DNA of 11,744 nucleotides from JAWKTM01 sp041399085 (lineage in GTDB: Bacteria > Planctomycetota > Planctomycetia > Pirellulales > Pirellulaceae): NCBI GenBank assembly GCA_041399085.1, contig JAWKTM010000114.1:1-11744 (forward strand), given 5' to 3'. The position numbers were made by a program, and so were the translations under genes. The notes beneath the pieces are model-generated. The model did not search any database. It was not told the origin of the DNA and worked only from the letters and a program-made list of their open reading frames with translations. Shown here piece by piece: positions 1 to 7,496 of the stretch; the first letter of the stretch is position 1, and every line of letters begins with the position of its first letter.

Positions 1-41
1 GACTCGTGAGCGAGTGGCTCGATGGATTCACTTGCTGGCGC

Positions 42-88
42 TGCGTGCTTGTAGAATGCGTGCTTGCTTGTAGCGTGCGTGCTGGTAG
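42..88. repeat. three imperfect short direct repeats
   Basis: Three imperfect copies of a unit like TGCGTGCTTGTAG lie at 42-54, 57-73 (with an extra CTTG) and 76-88 (CTTG changed to CTGG). They sit just past the stop codon of the minus-strand fusion gene, so they fall in its 3' untranslated region or in the gap to the next gene outside the window. No hairpin with a T-run, and hence no clear terminator, is visible among them. They are too short and too few to call a known repeat class. Confidence 0.45.
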
Positions 89-101
89 ATGTTCGGGCCG
101 G

Positions 102-3100
102 TTAGTTGGACTGCAGGATGCCGGCGCCGAAGGTGAAGCCGCCGCCGAAGGCGCAGAGGCCGACGCGTTCGCCGGTCTTGAGCGTCGGGAGCACTTCGCT
201 CAGGCAGAGTGGGATGCTGGACGACGACGTGTTGCCGAAGTGGCGGATGTTGCTGTACACGTCGACCGGCACGCGAGCTTGAATGGCGTCGATGATCCGT
301 TGGTTCGCCTGGTGCGGCACCACCATTCGCAACTCTTCCAGGCTGACGCCTTGACGTTGGCAGGTGCGATTGAGGCTGGCGACCATCGTGCGGACCGCTT
401 CGGTGAAAACCTTGCGGCCTTTCATTTGGATAAAGCCGCCGTGCAGGAACGGGACGGACAGCGTGCTGCCGTCTTCGCCCTTGGCCGAGAGATCGGGACG
501 ACGCAGCCGGGCTCGCGAGCGATCCAGATGCTCTTCGCCGTACAGGATCGTGGCCGACGACGCGTCGCCGAACAGAATCGCGGTGTCGAAGTCGTCCAGG
601 TTCAGCAACGGCGAAAGCACTTCGGCCGTCACGATCAGCACTCGGCCGTTCGGTGTGCTTTGCAGATAGTCATAGCCGGCTTGCAAGGCGTACAAGTAAC
701 CGGAGCAGGCGGCGTTGATGTCATAGGCTTGCATCATCGCCGTGCTTTTGCCGCCGGACAATTCATTGAGGATGCGGCAGGCCATCGACGGCGTCACGAC
801 CGTGGGGCTGGTCGTGGCACAGATCACCAGATCCAGATCGTCGACGATCATTTGCTCGTGATCCAACGCTTTCCAGCAGGCTTGCGCCGCCAGGCTGACG
901 GCCGTTTCATGTTCGCCGACCCAATAGCGGCTGGCGATTCCGGTGCGACGTTGGATATCGGCATCCGTGTGACCGGGGCGACCGGCCAGCAGTTCGTTGT
1001 TGGTGACACAGCGGCCGCCGAACGCCGTCGACACGTGCGAAATTCCGACTTCGAAAGCTCGCGGTTCGGCGTAGCGGACCGGCAGGTGATAGGTGGCCTC
1101 GCACTTGCGGCGCGTCAGCACGGGCGTGCCGTGTTGTTCCTGCGAGATGGGCTTCGGGCGGCGGTTGGCTTGTGCCGAGCGGACTTTGAACAGCGGCGCT
1201 CCGACGGCCACCGAATCGCCTTCGTTGGCCAGCGTCTCGACCACCTCGCCGCTCAACTGCGACGTCAGCTCGAACACGCTCTTCGTGGCTTCCAAGGCGG
1301 CCACGACATCGCCTCGCGCGATCGTATCGCCTTCGGCTTCGCCGAACAGCTCGGCCACGACCACCGATTCATCGGCGGGGCCGGAGCCGATCGCTTCGAT
1401 CACCGACAGGCCATCTTGCGGGGCCGGCGGTTCACGCCACACGAGATCCAGATTCAGCAGCTCGGCCGCCGTTGCCAACACTCGGCGGAACGACGGCAGC
1501 ACTTCGACATGATTCACATAGTTGCACGGAATGTGCGTATCGGGCCGGGTGACTCGACGCATGGCGACCGGCACGCGCGTCTTTTCCGCGACGGTGGCCA
1601 GGATTTCGCCGCCCAGGCCGCAGGTGGATGGTCTTCGTGGACGACCAGCAACCGAGCTGTTTTCTCGGCCGAAGCCAGCACGGAACGCTCTCGTCCCAAG
1701 GCGAGAGAGAACGGGAGGTCGAGAATTCCGGCTTCGACACCGACTGCCGAGCCGCCTCGGCCGTCTTCTCGCACAATTTGATCGTGTTGCCCAGCCAACC
1801 AGCGTGATGTCGCGACCGCCGCGGACTTTGCGAGCCGGGCCGATCGGCACGAACTGTTCGGCGACGTTGGCGGACGTGGCCAGTTGCGGGTCGTTCAGCA
1901 GGGCTTTCGGGTACAGGAAGAACGTGGGCCGTCGCGAGCGAAACGCGGCGTTCAGCATGCCGGCGGCGTCGGCGGCCGTGGACGGCATGAAGATATCGAT
2001 GCCGGGGATGTGAGCCAGCGTGCCTTCGTAGGTTTGAGCGTGATACGGGCCGAGACCCGGCCGATAGCCGCCGCAAGCCATCATCACGATGACCGGCGTT
2101 TCCCACGATCCGTCGGTTCGCCAATACATCGTGGCCAGTTCGGAAGCGATCTGGTTGAAGGCCAGCGGCATGAAGTCGGCGAATTGCAGGAACGCCACGG
2201 GGCGTTCGCCGGCGAGCGAGCGTCCGATCGAGACGCCCATGATCGTGGATTCGGTCAGCGGCGAGTTGACGACGCGGCCAGGAAACTCGGTGCTGAGCCC
2301 ACGTGTGACGCCGAAGACGTCGCCTTTCGGATCTTCGATATCTTCGCCGAGCAGGCTGACTCGGTCGTCGGTCGCCAAGTGATGTTTCAGCACGTTTCGC
2401 AGGGCGTCTCGCATCGTCAGCGAAGATTGCCCCGGTTCGCCGCGGCGTTCGCGAGCCGGATGCGTTAGCTCGACATGCAGCGGTCGCTTGGCCGTGTGCG
2501 ACGTGATCGGTTCCGCGCCGTGGGCCGAGGCTTCTTCGGCGGCGGCGACTTCCGTGCGACAAGCGGCTTCGAGTTCGGCGAGCTCGGTTTCGCTGACATC
2601 GAGTTCCAACAGCGTTCGGGCGCAAGTTTTGGATTGTCGCTCTCGGCCGCGGCTCGCGAGATGTCCGCGGCGGGGCGATACAGGCTTGATCGTCGGTATT
2701 CGTATGGTTGTAAGCCGGTCGACTTCCAGCACGACGATCGCGGGGCGCCGGTCGTCGCGCATGCGGGTGACGATTTCGCGATACGCGGCGAGCGTATGGA
2801 CTGGATCGCGGCCGTCGACGAAGTGGATCGGCACGCCGTGAAATTCGGTTGGTCGCGGCGAATTGGCGGCGGATTCGAGCGAGCTGGCGGGCGAGTAGAA
2901 CGTCCGGCCGGCGGTGGGCGTGGAAATGGCCCAATGGTTGTCTTCGATGACGAACAACACGGGGAGTTCGCCGCGAGCGGCTTCGGCGATGCCTTCGAGG
3001 AATTCGCCTTGTTGCGTGGTGCCGTCGCCGACGGCGCACATCACGATGGGCCGATTGGCTCGGGGTTTTACAGCTTGAGCCACGCCAACCGATTGCAGCG

Positions 3101-3455
3101 CGTTGTTCCCCGTGGGCGTGACCATGCTGAGCACATGGAGCTCGGGGTCGCTGAAGAACGCGCTCATCCGGCGTCCGGCCGACGACGATTCGCGTTTGCA
3201 ATACAAGTTGTCGAAGAACTGCTTCAAAGGCAGGCCGCGAGCCACCAACAACGCTTTGTCGCGATAATGGCAATGCAGCCAATCGTCGGGCTTGAGCAAC
3301 GGCGCCAGCGCGGCGGTCGCTTCGTGGCCCGAGCCCGAGACATGAAAGAACGCTTCGCCGCGATTCGTCACCTGCTGCTCGCAATGGTCGATTTGCCGCG
3401 CGGTGTACATCGCGCGGTAAACGGCCAGCAGCTCGTGCTTGTCGGGTGAATTCAT
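102..3455 (-). CDS. fused 2-oxoacid dehydrogenase E1 alpha/beta, lipoyl domain and ketoacyl-ACP synthase III
   Basis: A 1117-residue multidomain protein as read. Residues 1-310 are the thiamine-diphosphate E1-alpha unit of branched-chain or pyruvate dehydrogenases (HYRDK at 63-67, GDG at 143-145, closing Asn at 173). Residues 345-670 are E1-beta (GED at 370-372, SPLTE with Glu402, FADF at 425-428, YHAQ at 471-474). Residues 686-759 are a lipoyl/biotinyl domain with EATK, Lys725 being the likely attachment site. Residues 795-1117 are FabH-type KAS III with Cys917 in NAACSGY, His1048 in PHQANQR and Asn1075 in FGNTS. No E2 acyltransferase core and no E3 is present. Likely role: oxidative decarboxylation of a 2-oxoacid and use of the acyl group to prime chain synthesis in the cytoplasm. 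I chose MNSPDKHE at 3455 because the frame upstream of it has no domain and reads like non-coding sequence; no strong Shine-Dalgarno is seen. Residues 250-280 and 556-610 are out of frame through small indels (see findings), so the printed protein is wrong there. The domain calls are firm; the substrate is unknown. Confidence 0.9.
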   Translation of the reverse strand: MNSPDKHELLAVYRAMYTARQIDHCEQQVTNRGEAFFHVSGSGHEATAALAPLLKPDDWLHCHYRDKALLVARGLPLKQFFDNLYCKRESSSAGRRMSAFFSDPELHVLSMVTPTGNNALQSVGVAQAVKPRANRPIVMCAVGDGTTQQGEFLEGIAEAARGELPVLFVIEDNHWAISTPTAGRTFYSPASSLESAANSPRPTEFHGVPIHFVDGRDPVHTLAAYREIVTRMRDDRRPAIVVLEVDRLTTIRIPTIKPVSPRRGHLASRGRERQSKTCARTLLELDVSETELAELEAACRTEVAAAEEASAHGAEPITSHTAKRPLHVELTHPARERRGEPGQSSLTMRDALRNVLKHHLATDDRVSLLGEDIEDPKGDVFGVTRGLSTEFPGRVVNSPLTESTIMGVSIGRSLAGERPVAFLQFADFMPLAFNQIASELATMYWRTDGSWETPVIVMMACGGYRPGLGPYHAQTYEGTLAHIPGIDIFMPSTAADAAGMLNAAFRSRRPTFFLYPKALLNDPQLATSANVAEQFVPIGPARKVRGGRDITLVGWATRSNCARRRPRRLGSRCRSRNSRPPVLSRLGTRAFRAGFGRENSSVAGRPRRPSTCGLGGEILATVAEKTRVPVAMRRVTRPDTHIPCNYVNHVEVLPSFRRVLATAAELLNLDLVWREPPAPQDGLSVIEAIGSGPADESVVVAELFGEAEGDTIARGDVVAALEATKSVFELTSQLSGEVVETLANEGDSVAVGAPLFKVRSAQANRRPKPISQEQHGTPVLTRRKCEATYHLPVRYAEPRAFEVGISHVSTAFGGRCVTNNELLAGRPGHTDADIQRRTGIASRYWVGEHETAVSLAAQACWKALDHEQMIVDDLDLVICATTSPTVVTPSMACRILNELSGGKSTAMMQAYDINAACSGYLYALQAGYDYLQSTPNGRVLIVTAEVLSPLLNLDDFDTAILFGDASSATILYGEEHLDRSRARLRRPDLSAKGEDGSTLSVPFLHGGFIQMKGRKVFTEAVRTMVASLNRTCQRQGVSLEELRMVVPHQANQRIIDAIQARVPVDVYSNIRHFGNTSSSSIPLCLSEVLPTLKTGERVGLCAFGGGFTFGAGILQSN

Positions 3456-3900
3456 CGGTGGTCGGCGATCACGAGAGTTGCGTGCGGGATTTGTTTCAAC
3501 CGTGCTGCCCGTTGGAAAAGGTCGTTGAAGACAGGTCGGCGGTTGAGTGTTCTGGTTTCGGGACGCTCGGCACGATTGCGCCGGCGGCGGATTGTACGGC
3601 AGAACCGGAAACGTGTCGCTATCAATTGGCGGCGTTTTTCCGCGGGTCGCTAGCATCTGGGGCGTGCTGCCGAGCAACCGAAACTGGTATAGACGTTATC
3701 GGTTATTCGCGATGCGAGGATTTGCCGGATTGTGTGCATCACCGAGTTTTTTCGGCGGTCTGGGGAAACGTCCCAGGCGTCGGCTTCGAGCAGCGGCGAG
3801 TGACCGCGGTTAAGATGTGGCTGGTTGGGATTACGGCGTTTTGGTTTTTGGGCGGTGGTTGTTCTCGCTGATTTGAGATTCGTAGCCGGAGAGAGATTGA
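3456..3900. other. divergent intergenic region
   Basis: This 445-base stretch lies between the starts of the minus-strand fusion gene and the plus-strand phosphodiesterase, so promoters for both should be here. I see no convincing -35/-10 pair. TAAGAT at 3811-3816 resembles a -10 box for the plus strand but lacks a -35 partner at normal spacing. A very short frame at 3815-3871 could encode 18 residues, mostly hydrophobic, but nothing supports its translation. No RNA gene, riboswitch or inverted repeat of note was found. Confidence 0.6.
3888..3895 (+). promoter_or_regulatory. ribosome binding site of the phosphodiesterase gene
   Basis: GGAGAGAG ends five bases before the ATG at 3901. It fixes that start, which also gives a clean signal peptide. 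It is one of the few good Shine-Dalgarno sequences in the window. Confidence 0.7.
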
Positions 3901-4827
3901 ATGAACAGACTGACGGCGGTGGGAACATTCTTGATCGTGTTGGCGATCGGGTTGCAAAGCTCGGTGGCGGCCGAGCCGGCTCGTGCGAAGAAGGCGTTAT
4001 ACATCGGCATCGACGGCACTCGGTTCGACGCCCTGACGACCGCCGAGACTCCGCATCTGGATTCGTTGATCGAGCAAGGCATCGCGGCCGACAACTGCTT
4101 GATCTTGGGCGAGCGATACCGCAAGAACGACACGGTCAGCGGACCCGGTTGGTCGACGATTTTGACCGGTGTCTGGGCCGACAAGCACGGCGTGCAAGAC
4201 AACTCGTTCAAGGGCCGCAATTACGATCGCTATCCGCATCTGTTCACGTTGCTCAAGCGGCAACGGCCCGCGGCTCGCACGGCTTCGTTCGTTACGTGGA
4301 TGCCGATCGAGGATTACATCGTGCGCGATGCCGACACGCACGCCGGCTTTCACGACGATCAGCGCGACTACGCCAAATACGATTTGCAAGCGGCCGAGGC
4401 GGCGGCGAAGCATCTGTCGGAGCCGAAGCTGGATTGCATGTTTGTTTACTTTGGCCAAGTCGACGAGAGCGGCCATGCTCACGGGTTTCATCCCTCGGTG
4501 CCGCAGTATGTGAAGGCGATTGAAACGGTCGATGGGCATGTGGGCCAGTTGCTGGCGGCGTTGAAGGCTCGGCCGACTTACGCCCACGAAGACTGGGTGA
4601 TCGTGGTGACCAGCGATCACGGCGGCAAAGGAACGGGGCATGGCGGAGGGCACCGGACGCCCGAGATCTTGAACAGCTTTTTGATTGTCAGCGGCGACAG
4701 CGCTCGGCGGGGTCGCTTCACCGAGCAAACGTATTTGGTGGACGCGGCGGCCACGGTGCTGGCACATCTGGGCGTGCAGCCGGCCGAGCAATGGGAGCTG
4801 GACGGCGAGCCGCGCGGGCTGAAATAG
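3901..4827 (+). CDS. secreted type I phosphodiesterase / alkaline phosphatase superfamily protein
   Basis: A 308-residue protein with an N-terminal signal peptide (basic MNR, hydrophobic 7-20, likely cleavage after VAA near residue 24), so it probably acts in the periplasm. The rest fits the phosphodiesterase/nucleotide pyrophosphatase branch of the alkaline phosphatase superfamily, which uses two metal ions. Visible motifs are GIDG with metal ligand Asp38, the segment TVSGPGWSTILTG at 78-90 followed by HGV at 97-99 that carries the nucleophile (Thr78 or Ser80), DESGH at 188-192 with Asp188 and His192, SDH with Asp239 and His240, and GHGG with His247. The full set of ligands suggests an active enzyme. 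The substrate, a phosphodiester or phosphomonoester, cannot be told. No frame problem is seen. The gene ends 95 bases before the Uma2 gene. Confidence 0.88.
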   Translation: MNRLTAVGTFLIVLAIGLQSSVAAEPARAKKALYIGIDGTRFDALTTAETPHLDSLIEQGIAADNCLILGERYRKNDTVSGPGWSTILTGVWADKHGVQDNSFKGRNYDRYPHLFTLLKRQRPAARTASFVTWMPIEDYIVRDADTHAGFHDDQRDYAKYDLQAAEAAAKHLSEPKLDCMFVYFGQVDESGHAHGFHPSVPQYVKAIETVDGHVGQLLAALKARPTYAHEDWVIVVTSDHGGKGTGHGGGHRTPEILNSFLIVSGDSARRGRFTEQTYLVDAAATVLAHLGVQPAEQWELDGEPRGLK

Positions 4828-4922
4828 CTTGCCGCCGGTTCACTGCGTGCTGACAATGGAAGACAGCCCAGACGGACGTTTTTCCTAGTGATTTTCGTAT
4901 TTGCGTGGAAGCCGCGAAGAGC

Positions 4923-5615
4923 ATGAGCACAACCGACGTGTCCGTGGCGCCGGCCACCCTTGAAAACGCCTTGCCCGATTCGGCTTTGCCCGCGGATTGG
5001 ACGTTGGCCGATTTGCAGCGTCACTTGGGCGATATCCCGCCGGAACGCATTCGCTTGTTTCCTTCGCCGGGGTTGGCCACCGAACAGGATGCGTTGGATT
5101 GGAACGAAAGCAAGCGAGGGCTGTGCGAACTGGTGGACCGTGTGTTGGTGGATAAGGCCATGGGCAGCTATGAGTCGATGCTGGCGATCGAGTTGATCTT
5201 TGCCTTGAAGACTTTTTTGGCCGAGCACCCGCTGGGTGTGTTGCTGGGCGCGGATGCTTCGCTGCGCATCTTGCCGGGCAAGCTGCGATCGCCGTACGTG
5301 TCGTTCATTAGTTGGGACAAGTTTCCCGACCGCCGATTGCCCAAGGAGCGAGCCTTCCGCGTGGCACCCGAGCTGGCTGTCGAGATTCTGTCGGAGGGAA
5401 ACACGCCATCCGAGATGCATCGCAAACTGGTCGATCATTTTGAAGCCGGCGTGCGATTGGTTTGGTACATCCATCCGGCGGCTCGGCAAGCGACGATCTA
5501 CACTGCGGTCGAGCAAAGCGGTAACGACTGACGATCGCGGCTTGCTGGTCGGGCAGGCGACGTATTGCCGGGATTCGAGCTGAACTTGGGCGAGTTGCTG
5601 GATCGCGTGCCATGA
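4923..5615 (+). CDS. Uma2-family (DUF820) endonuclease-like protein, copy 1
   Basis: A protein of the Uma2 family, a PD-(D/E)XK-type nuclease fold that is greatly expanded in planctomycetes; its cellular role is not established. As read the frame stops at 5531 (202 residues), but the usual family ending (LPGFELNLGELLDRVP, stop at 5613-5615) lies in the same frame downstream, reached through two compensating indels near 5515-5525 and 5555-5560, giving a normal length of about 230 residues. Residues 27-60 are the N-terminal extension with ERIRL and GLATEQD, and residues 66-200 are the nuclease-like domain. Glu154 in AVEIL and Lys168 in HRKL match the expected catalytic residues. The usual Asp of the Pro-Asp-Val motif is Tyr125, so activity is doubtful. 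ATG 4923 is preferred over GTG 4905 because it aligns with the start of the second copy. Confidence 0.82.
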
Positions 5616-6311
5616 CAACTCGAAGTACCGGCGACCAGAAACTGCGGAGGAGTGAAGATGAGCATCGCGGAATCGGCGACTGTCGCGGCTTTCGATCCGG
5701 CTTGCCTCGGACGGACGTTGGCCGATTTGCAGCGTCACTTGGGCGGCATCCCCGCCGGAAACGCATTCGTTTGCTTCGCCGGGGTTGGCCACCGAGCAGG
5801 ATGCGTTGATTGGAACGAAAGCGCGAGGGCTGTGCGAACTGGTGGACCGTGTGTTGGTGGATAAGGCCATGGGCTTATACGAATCGGTGCTGGCAGGTTT
5901 GATCGTAAGCCTTTGAACAATTATCTGGCTGCATCATCCCTTGGGAATTGTGGACGCTGACTTGACCGTTTCGATCGAGCGGCAGCTGGTGCGGCTGCCG
6001 GATGTGGCGTTCGTCCGTTGGGAAAGATTGCCAAGGCGAAAGCTCCGTCGCTGCGTCTTCGCCGGCTTCGCCCGACTTGGCTATCGTACCTTCGCCAGCA
6101 ATCGACCGGCGGAGATGCATCGCAAACTGGTCGACTACGGAAGCCGGCGTGCGATTGGTTTGGTACATCCATCCGGCGGCTTTGGCAAGCGACGTCGATC
6201 TACACGGCGGTCGAGCAAGCGGAAGCGATCGAGACGATCGCAGCTTGCTGGTCGGCGGCGATGTGCTGCTGGATTCGAGCTGAACTTGGGCGAGTTGCTG
6301 GATCGCGTGCC
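5114..6311 (+). repeat. direct repeat blocks shared by the two Uma2 copies
   Basis: Three stretches are identical between the tandem copies: 52 bases (5114-5165 and 5823-5874), 42 bases (5442-5483 and 6140-6181) and 41 bases (5571-5611 and 6271-6311). The offsets are 709, 698 and 700 bases, so the copies arose by tandem duplication of a unit of about 700 bases and have since gained or lost bases. Between the blocks, around 5166-5290 and 5875-5995, the copies differ much more. Confidence 0.85.
5646..5652 (+). promoter_or_regulatory. ribosome binding site of Uma2 copy 2
   Basis: GGAGGAG ends five bases before ATG 5658. It is the strongest Shine-Dalgarno match in the window and marks the start of the second copy, even though the reading frame behind it is broken. 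Confidence 0.7.
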
Positions 6312-6321
6312 GAGTGCGTGA
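5658..6321 (+). pseudogene. Uma2-family protein, copy 2, multiply frameshifted
   Basis: A second Uma2-family gene. It starts MSIAESATVAAF, keeps the TLADLQRHLG segment, and then drops through several frames. Recognisable pieces in order are GLATEQDAL (about 5785-5810), LCELVDRVLVDKAMG (about 5828-5872), PDVAFVRWERLP (about 5998-6032), AEMHRKLVDY (about 6110-6138), GVRLVWYIHPA (about 6146-6178), and the family ending LNLGELLDRVPSA with its stop at 6319-6321. Compared with copy 1 it has extra bases in CCCC near 5750 and AAA near 5760, a 4-base gap near 5772, a 1-base gap near 5807 and a 2-base gap near 5820. Unlike copy 1 it keeps the Pro-Asp of the active site. It is a true pseudogene or an intact gene hidden by consensus errors; the homopolymer pattern makes the second possible. 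Confidence 0.75.
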
Positions 6322-6354
6322 CGAGCGCGTTGATAGCCGCTCGCCGATCTACCC

Positions 6355-6358
6355 GGAG
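6355..6358 (+). promoter_or_regulatory. possible ribosome binding site for the secreted protein gene
   Basis: GGAG lies five bases before position 6364, where the frame encoding the basic, hydrophobic start of a signal peptide (ARRRVRRTVGRIALF) begins. The codon at 6364 reads ATC, so if this is the start, a base is miscalled or the start is unusual. The alternative is TTG at 6414, which has no matching site. Confidence 0.35.
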
Positions 6359-6363
6359 AAGTA

Positions 6364-7496
6364 ATCGCGAGGCGGCGAGTTCGACGGACGGTTGGCCGGA
6401 TCGCGCTGTTTAGTTGGCCGCTGTTTGCCATGTGCTGTTGGCAAGTCTGCCAACGACTTCGTCCACCCTGGCCGAGGACGCAACCTCGGGCCGAAGCAGC
6501 CGTCAGGCCGCGAAGAACGATGCGGCTTTGCGTATCATCCCCAGCGACGCCGCCGTGGCCATTGCGATTCGCGACATCGGTCAGTTCACTCAGCGTGGCG
6601 ACAAATTCATTGATCGCACTCAGATCAAGGTGGTATTTCGGCTGTCGGATGCTTATCGGATGGCCCTGACCTTTTTGAATTTGAATAAGGGTCTGGACGG
6701 GAACGGTTCGGCGGCGATCTTCGCGATGAGCACGCCCCGCGACGTCAACATGCTCGTGATGAGCGTGCCGATCGCCAATCTGGCCGACGTGGCGTCGAAC
6801 TACTCGATTCCCGTTGCCGAGCTGGTTCCGGGCCGGTTGATTGACCGGCAGGGTCGTGAAGGCAACAAGGTCAATCCGTGGTGCCGCTTTGTGCTGCTAG
6901 ACGGCGATCATTTGCTGATCGGCGGCGATGCGAATTCCTTGCATTCGGCGTACAAATCGCCGTCGCTCGCGGAATCATTGCCTCAACATGATCGCGAAGT
7001 ATTGGCTCAAGACGATTTGCTGTTCTTCGCCCGCGCCGAGGCGAATCGCGAGATGTGGGCGTCTGGTTTGGCGAATCTGGATCGGCAAGTGGAGGGACTG
7101 TCGGCCGACGAACTAACCGCCTTGCAAGACTTGAAAGCCGTATTGGCGGAAACTGACTACGCGGCGGTGGGCGTCGGGCTTGAGGACGGACTGAGCATCG
7201 ACGCGATACTTCAATTCGATGGCGAGCGTTCGCGAGAACTGTTGAGTCGGCTGCGAAGTGATGGAGCGGCTCGGGCGTCACTCAATGGCTTGCCACGCGG
7301 GCCGGCGATGATCGCTCAGGCCACCGGACGAGGTGGCGAGGAAAGCTCGGCGATGGCCCGCGCAGTTACATTCGACACTGGCTCAATCGCCGCTCGGTCC
7401 CAGTCCGTTGTTGGCGGCTCGCTATCGCCCGCTGGTGGTCAGCCTGTTCGGCGAATTGTGGCAACGCGTGCAAGGCAGCCGCATGGCGGTGTATGA
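6364..7496 (+). CDS. secreted protein of unknown function, N-terminal part (frame-disrupted gene)
   Basis: The first part of a gene that I believe continues to 8364. The open frame as read starts at TTG 6414 and runs to 7496, but a frame from 6364 supplies a better signal peptide (Arg-rich, then hydrophobic IALFSWPLFAM) that would join the LLASLPTTSSTLA segment if one G were added near 6438. The mature protein starts near AEDATSG. Its body (about 6515-7355) begins with RIIPSDAAVAIAIRD, a pattern seen at the start of many secreted planctomycete proteins, and has alternating hydrophobic strands with no catalytic motif that I recognise. From about 7360 the sensible reading moves one frame (SPLLAARYRPLVVSLFGEL, then MAVYENADPERLGLCSVV) until about 7540. 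The function is unknown. It loosely resembles DUF3352-type envelope proteins, a guess. Confidence 0.65.

Noticed and set aside
2..15. Hairpin ACTCG/CGAGT as a terminator of the fusion gene
   Set aside because: The stem is only five pairs and no T-run follows in the direction of transcription.
6..1781. Open frame of 591 codons on the plus strand
   Set aside because: It is antisense to the KAS III, lipoyl and E1-beta domains, which carry clear family motifs. Its translation is Arg/Gly/His/Ala-rich with no motif, as expected from a GC-rich shadow.
1618..2708. Programmed ribosomal frameshifting in the E1 gene
   Set aside because: There are far too many jumps, in both directions, without slippery heptamers or a consistent site. 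Run-length errors explain them more simply.
1432..3384. Open frame of 650 codons on the minus strand within the E1 region
   Set aside because: It is the neighbouring frame of the real gene. Only short pieces (near 1735-1795 and 2625-2706) are meaningful, and those are explained by indels.
2475..3449. Open frame of 324 codons on the plus strand
   Set aside because: Antisense to E1-alpha with its thiamine-diphosphate motif; no protein family is recognisable.
3811..3816. TAAGAT as a -10 promoter box
   Set aside because: No -35 hexamer at 16-18 bases upstream; one hexamer alone is expected by chance.
3815..3871. 18-codon hydrophobic leader-like frame before the phosphodiesterase gene
   Set aside because: No ribosome binding site, no attenuator hairpin and no regulatory codon run.
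4617..5870. Open frame of 417 codons on the minus strand across the Uma2 copies
   Set aside because: Antisense to the phosphodiesterase end and Uma2. Repeated peptides in it only mirror the Uma2 duplication.
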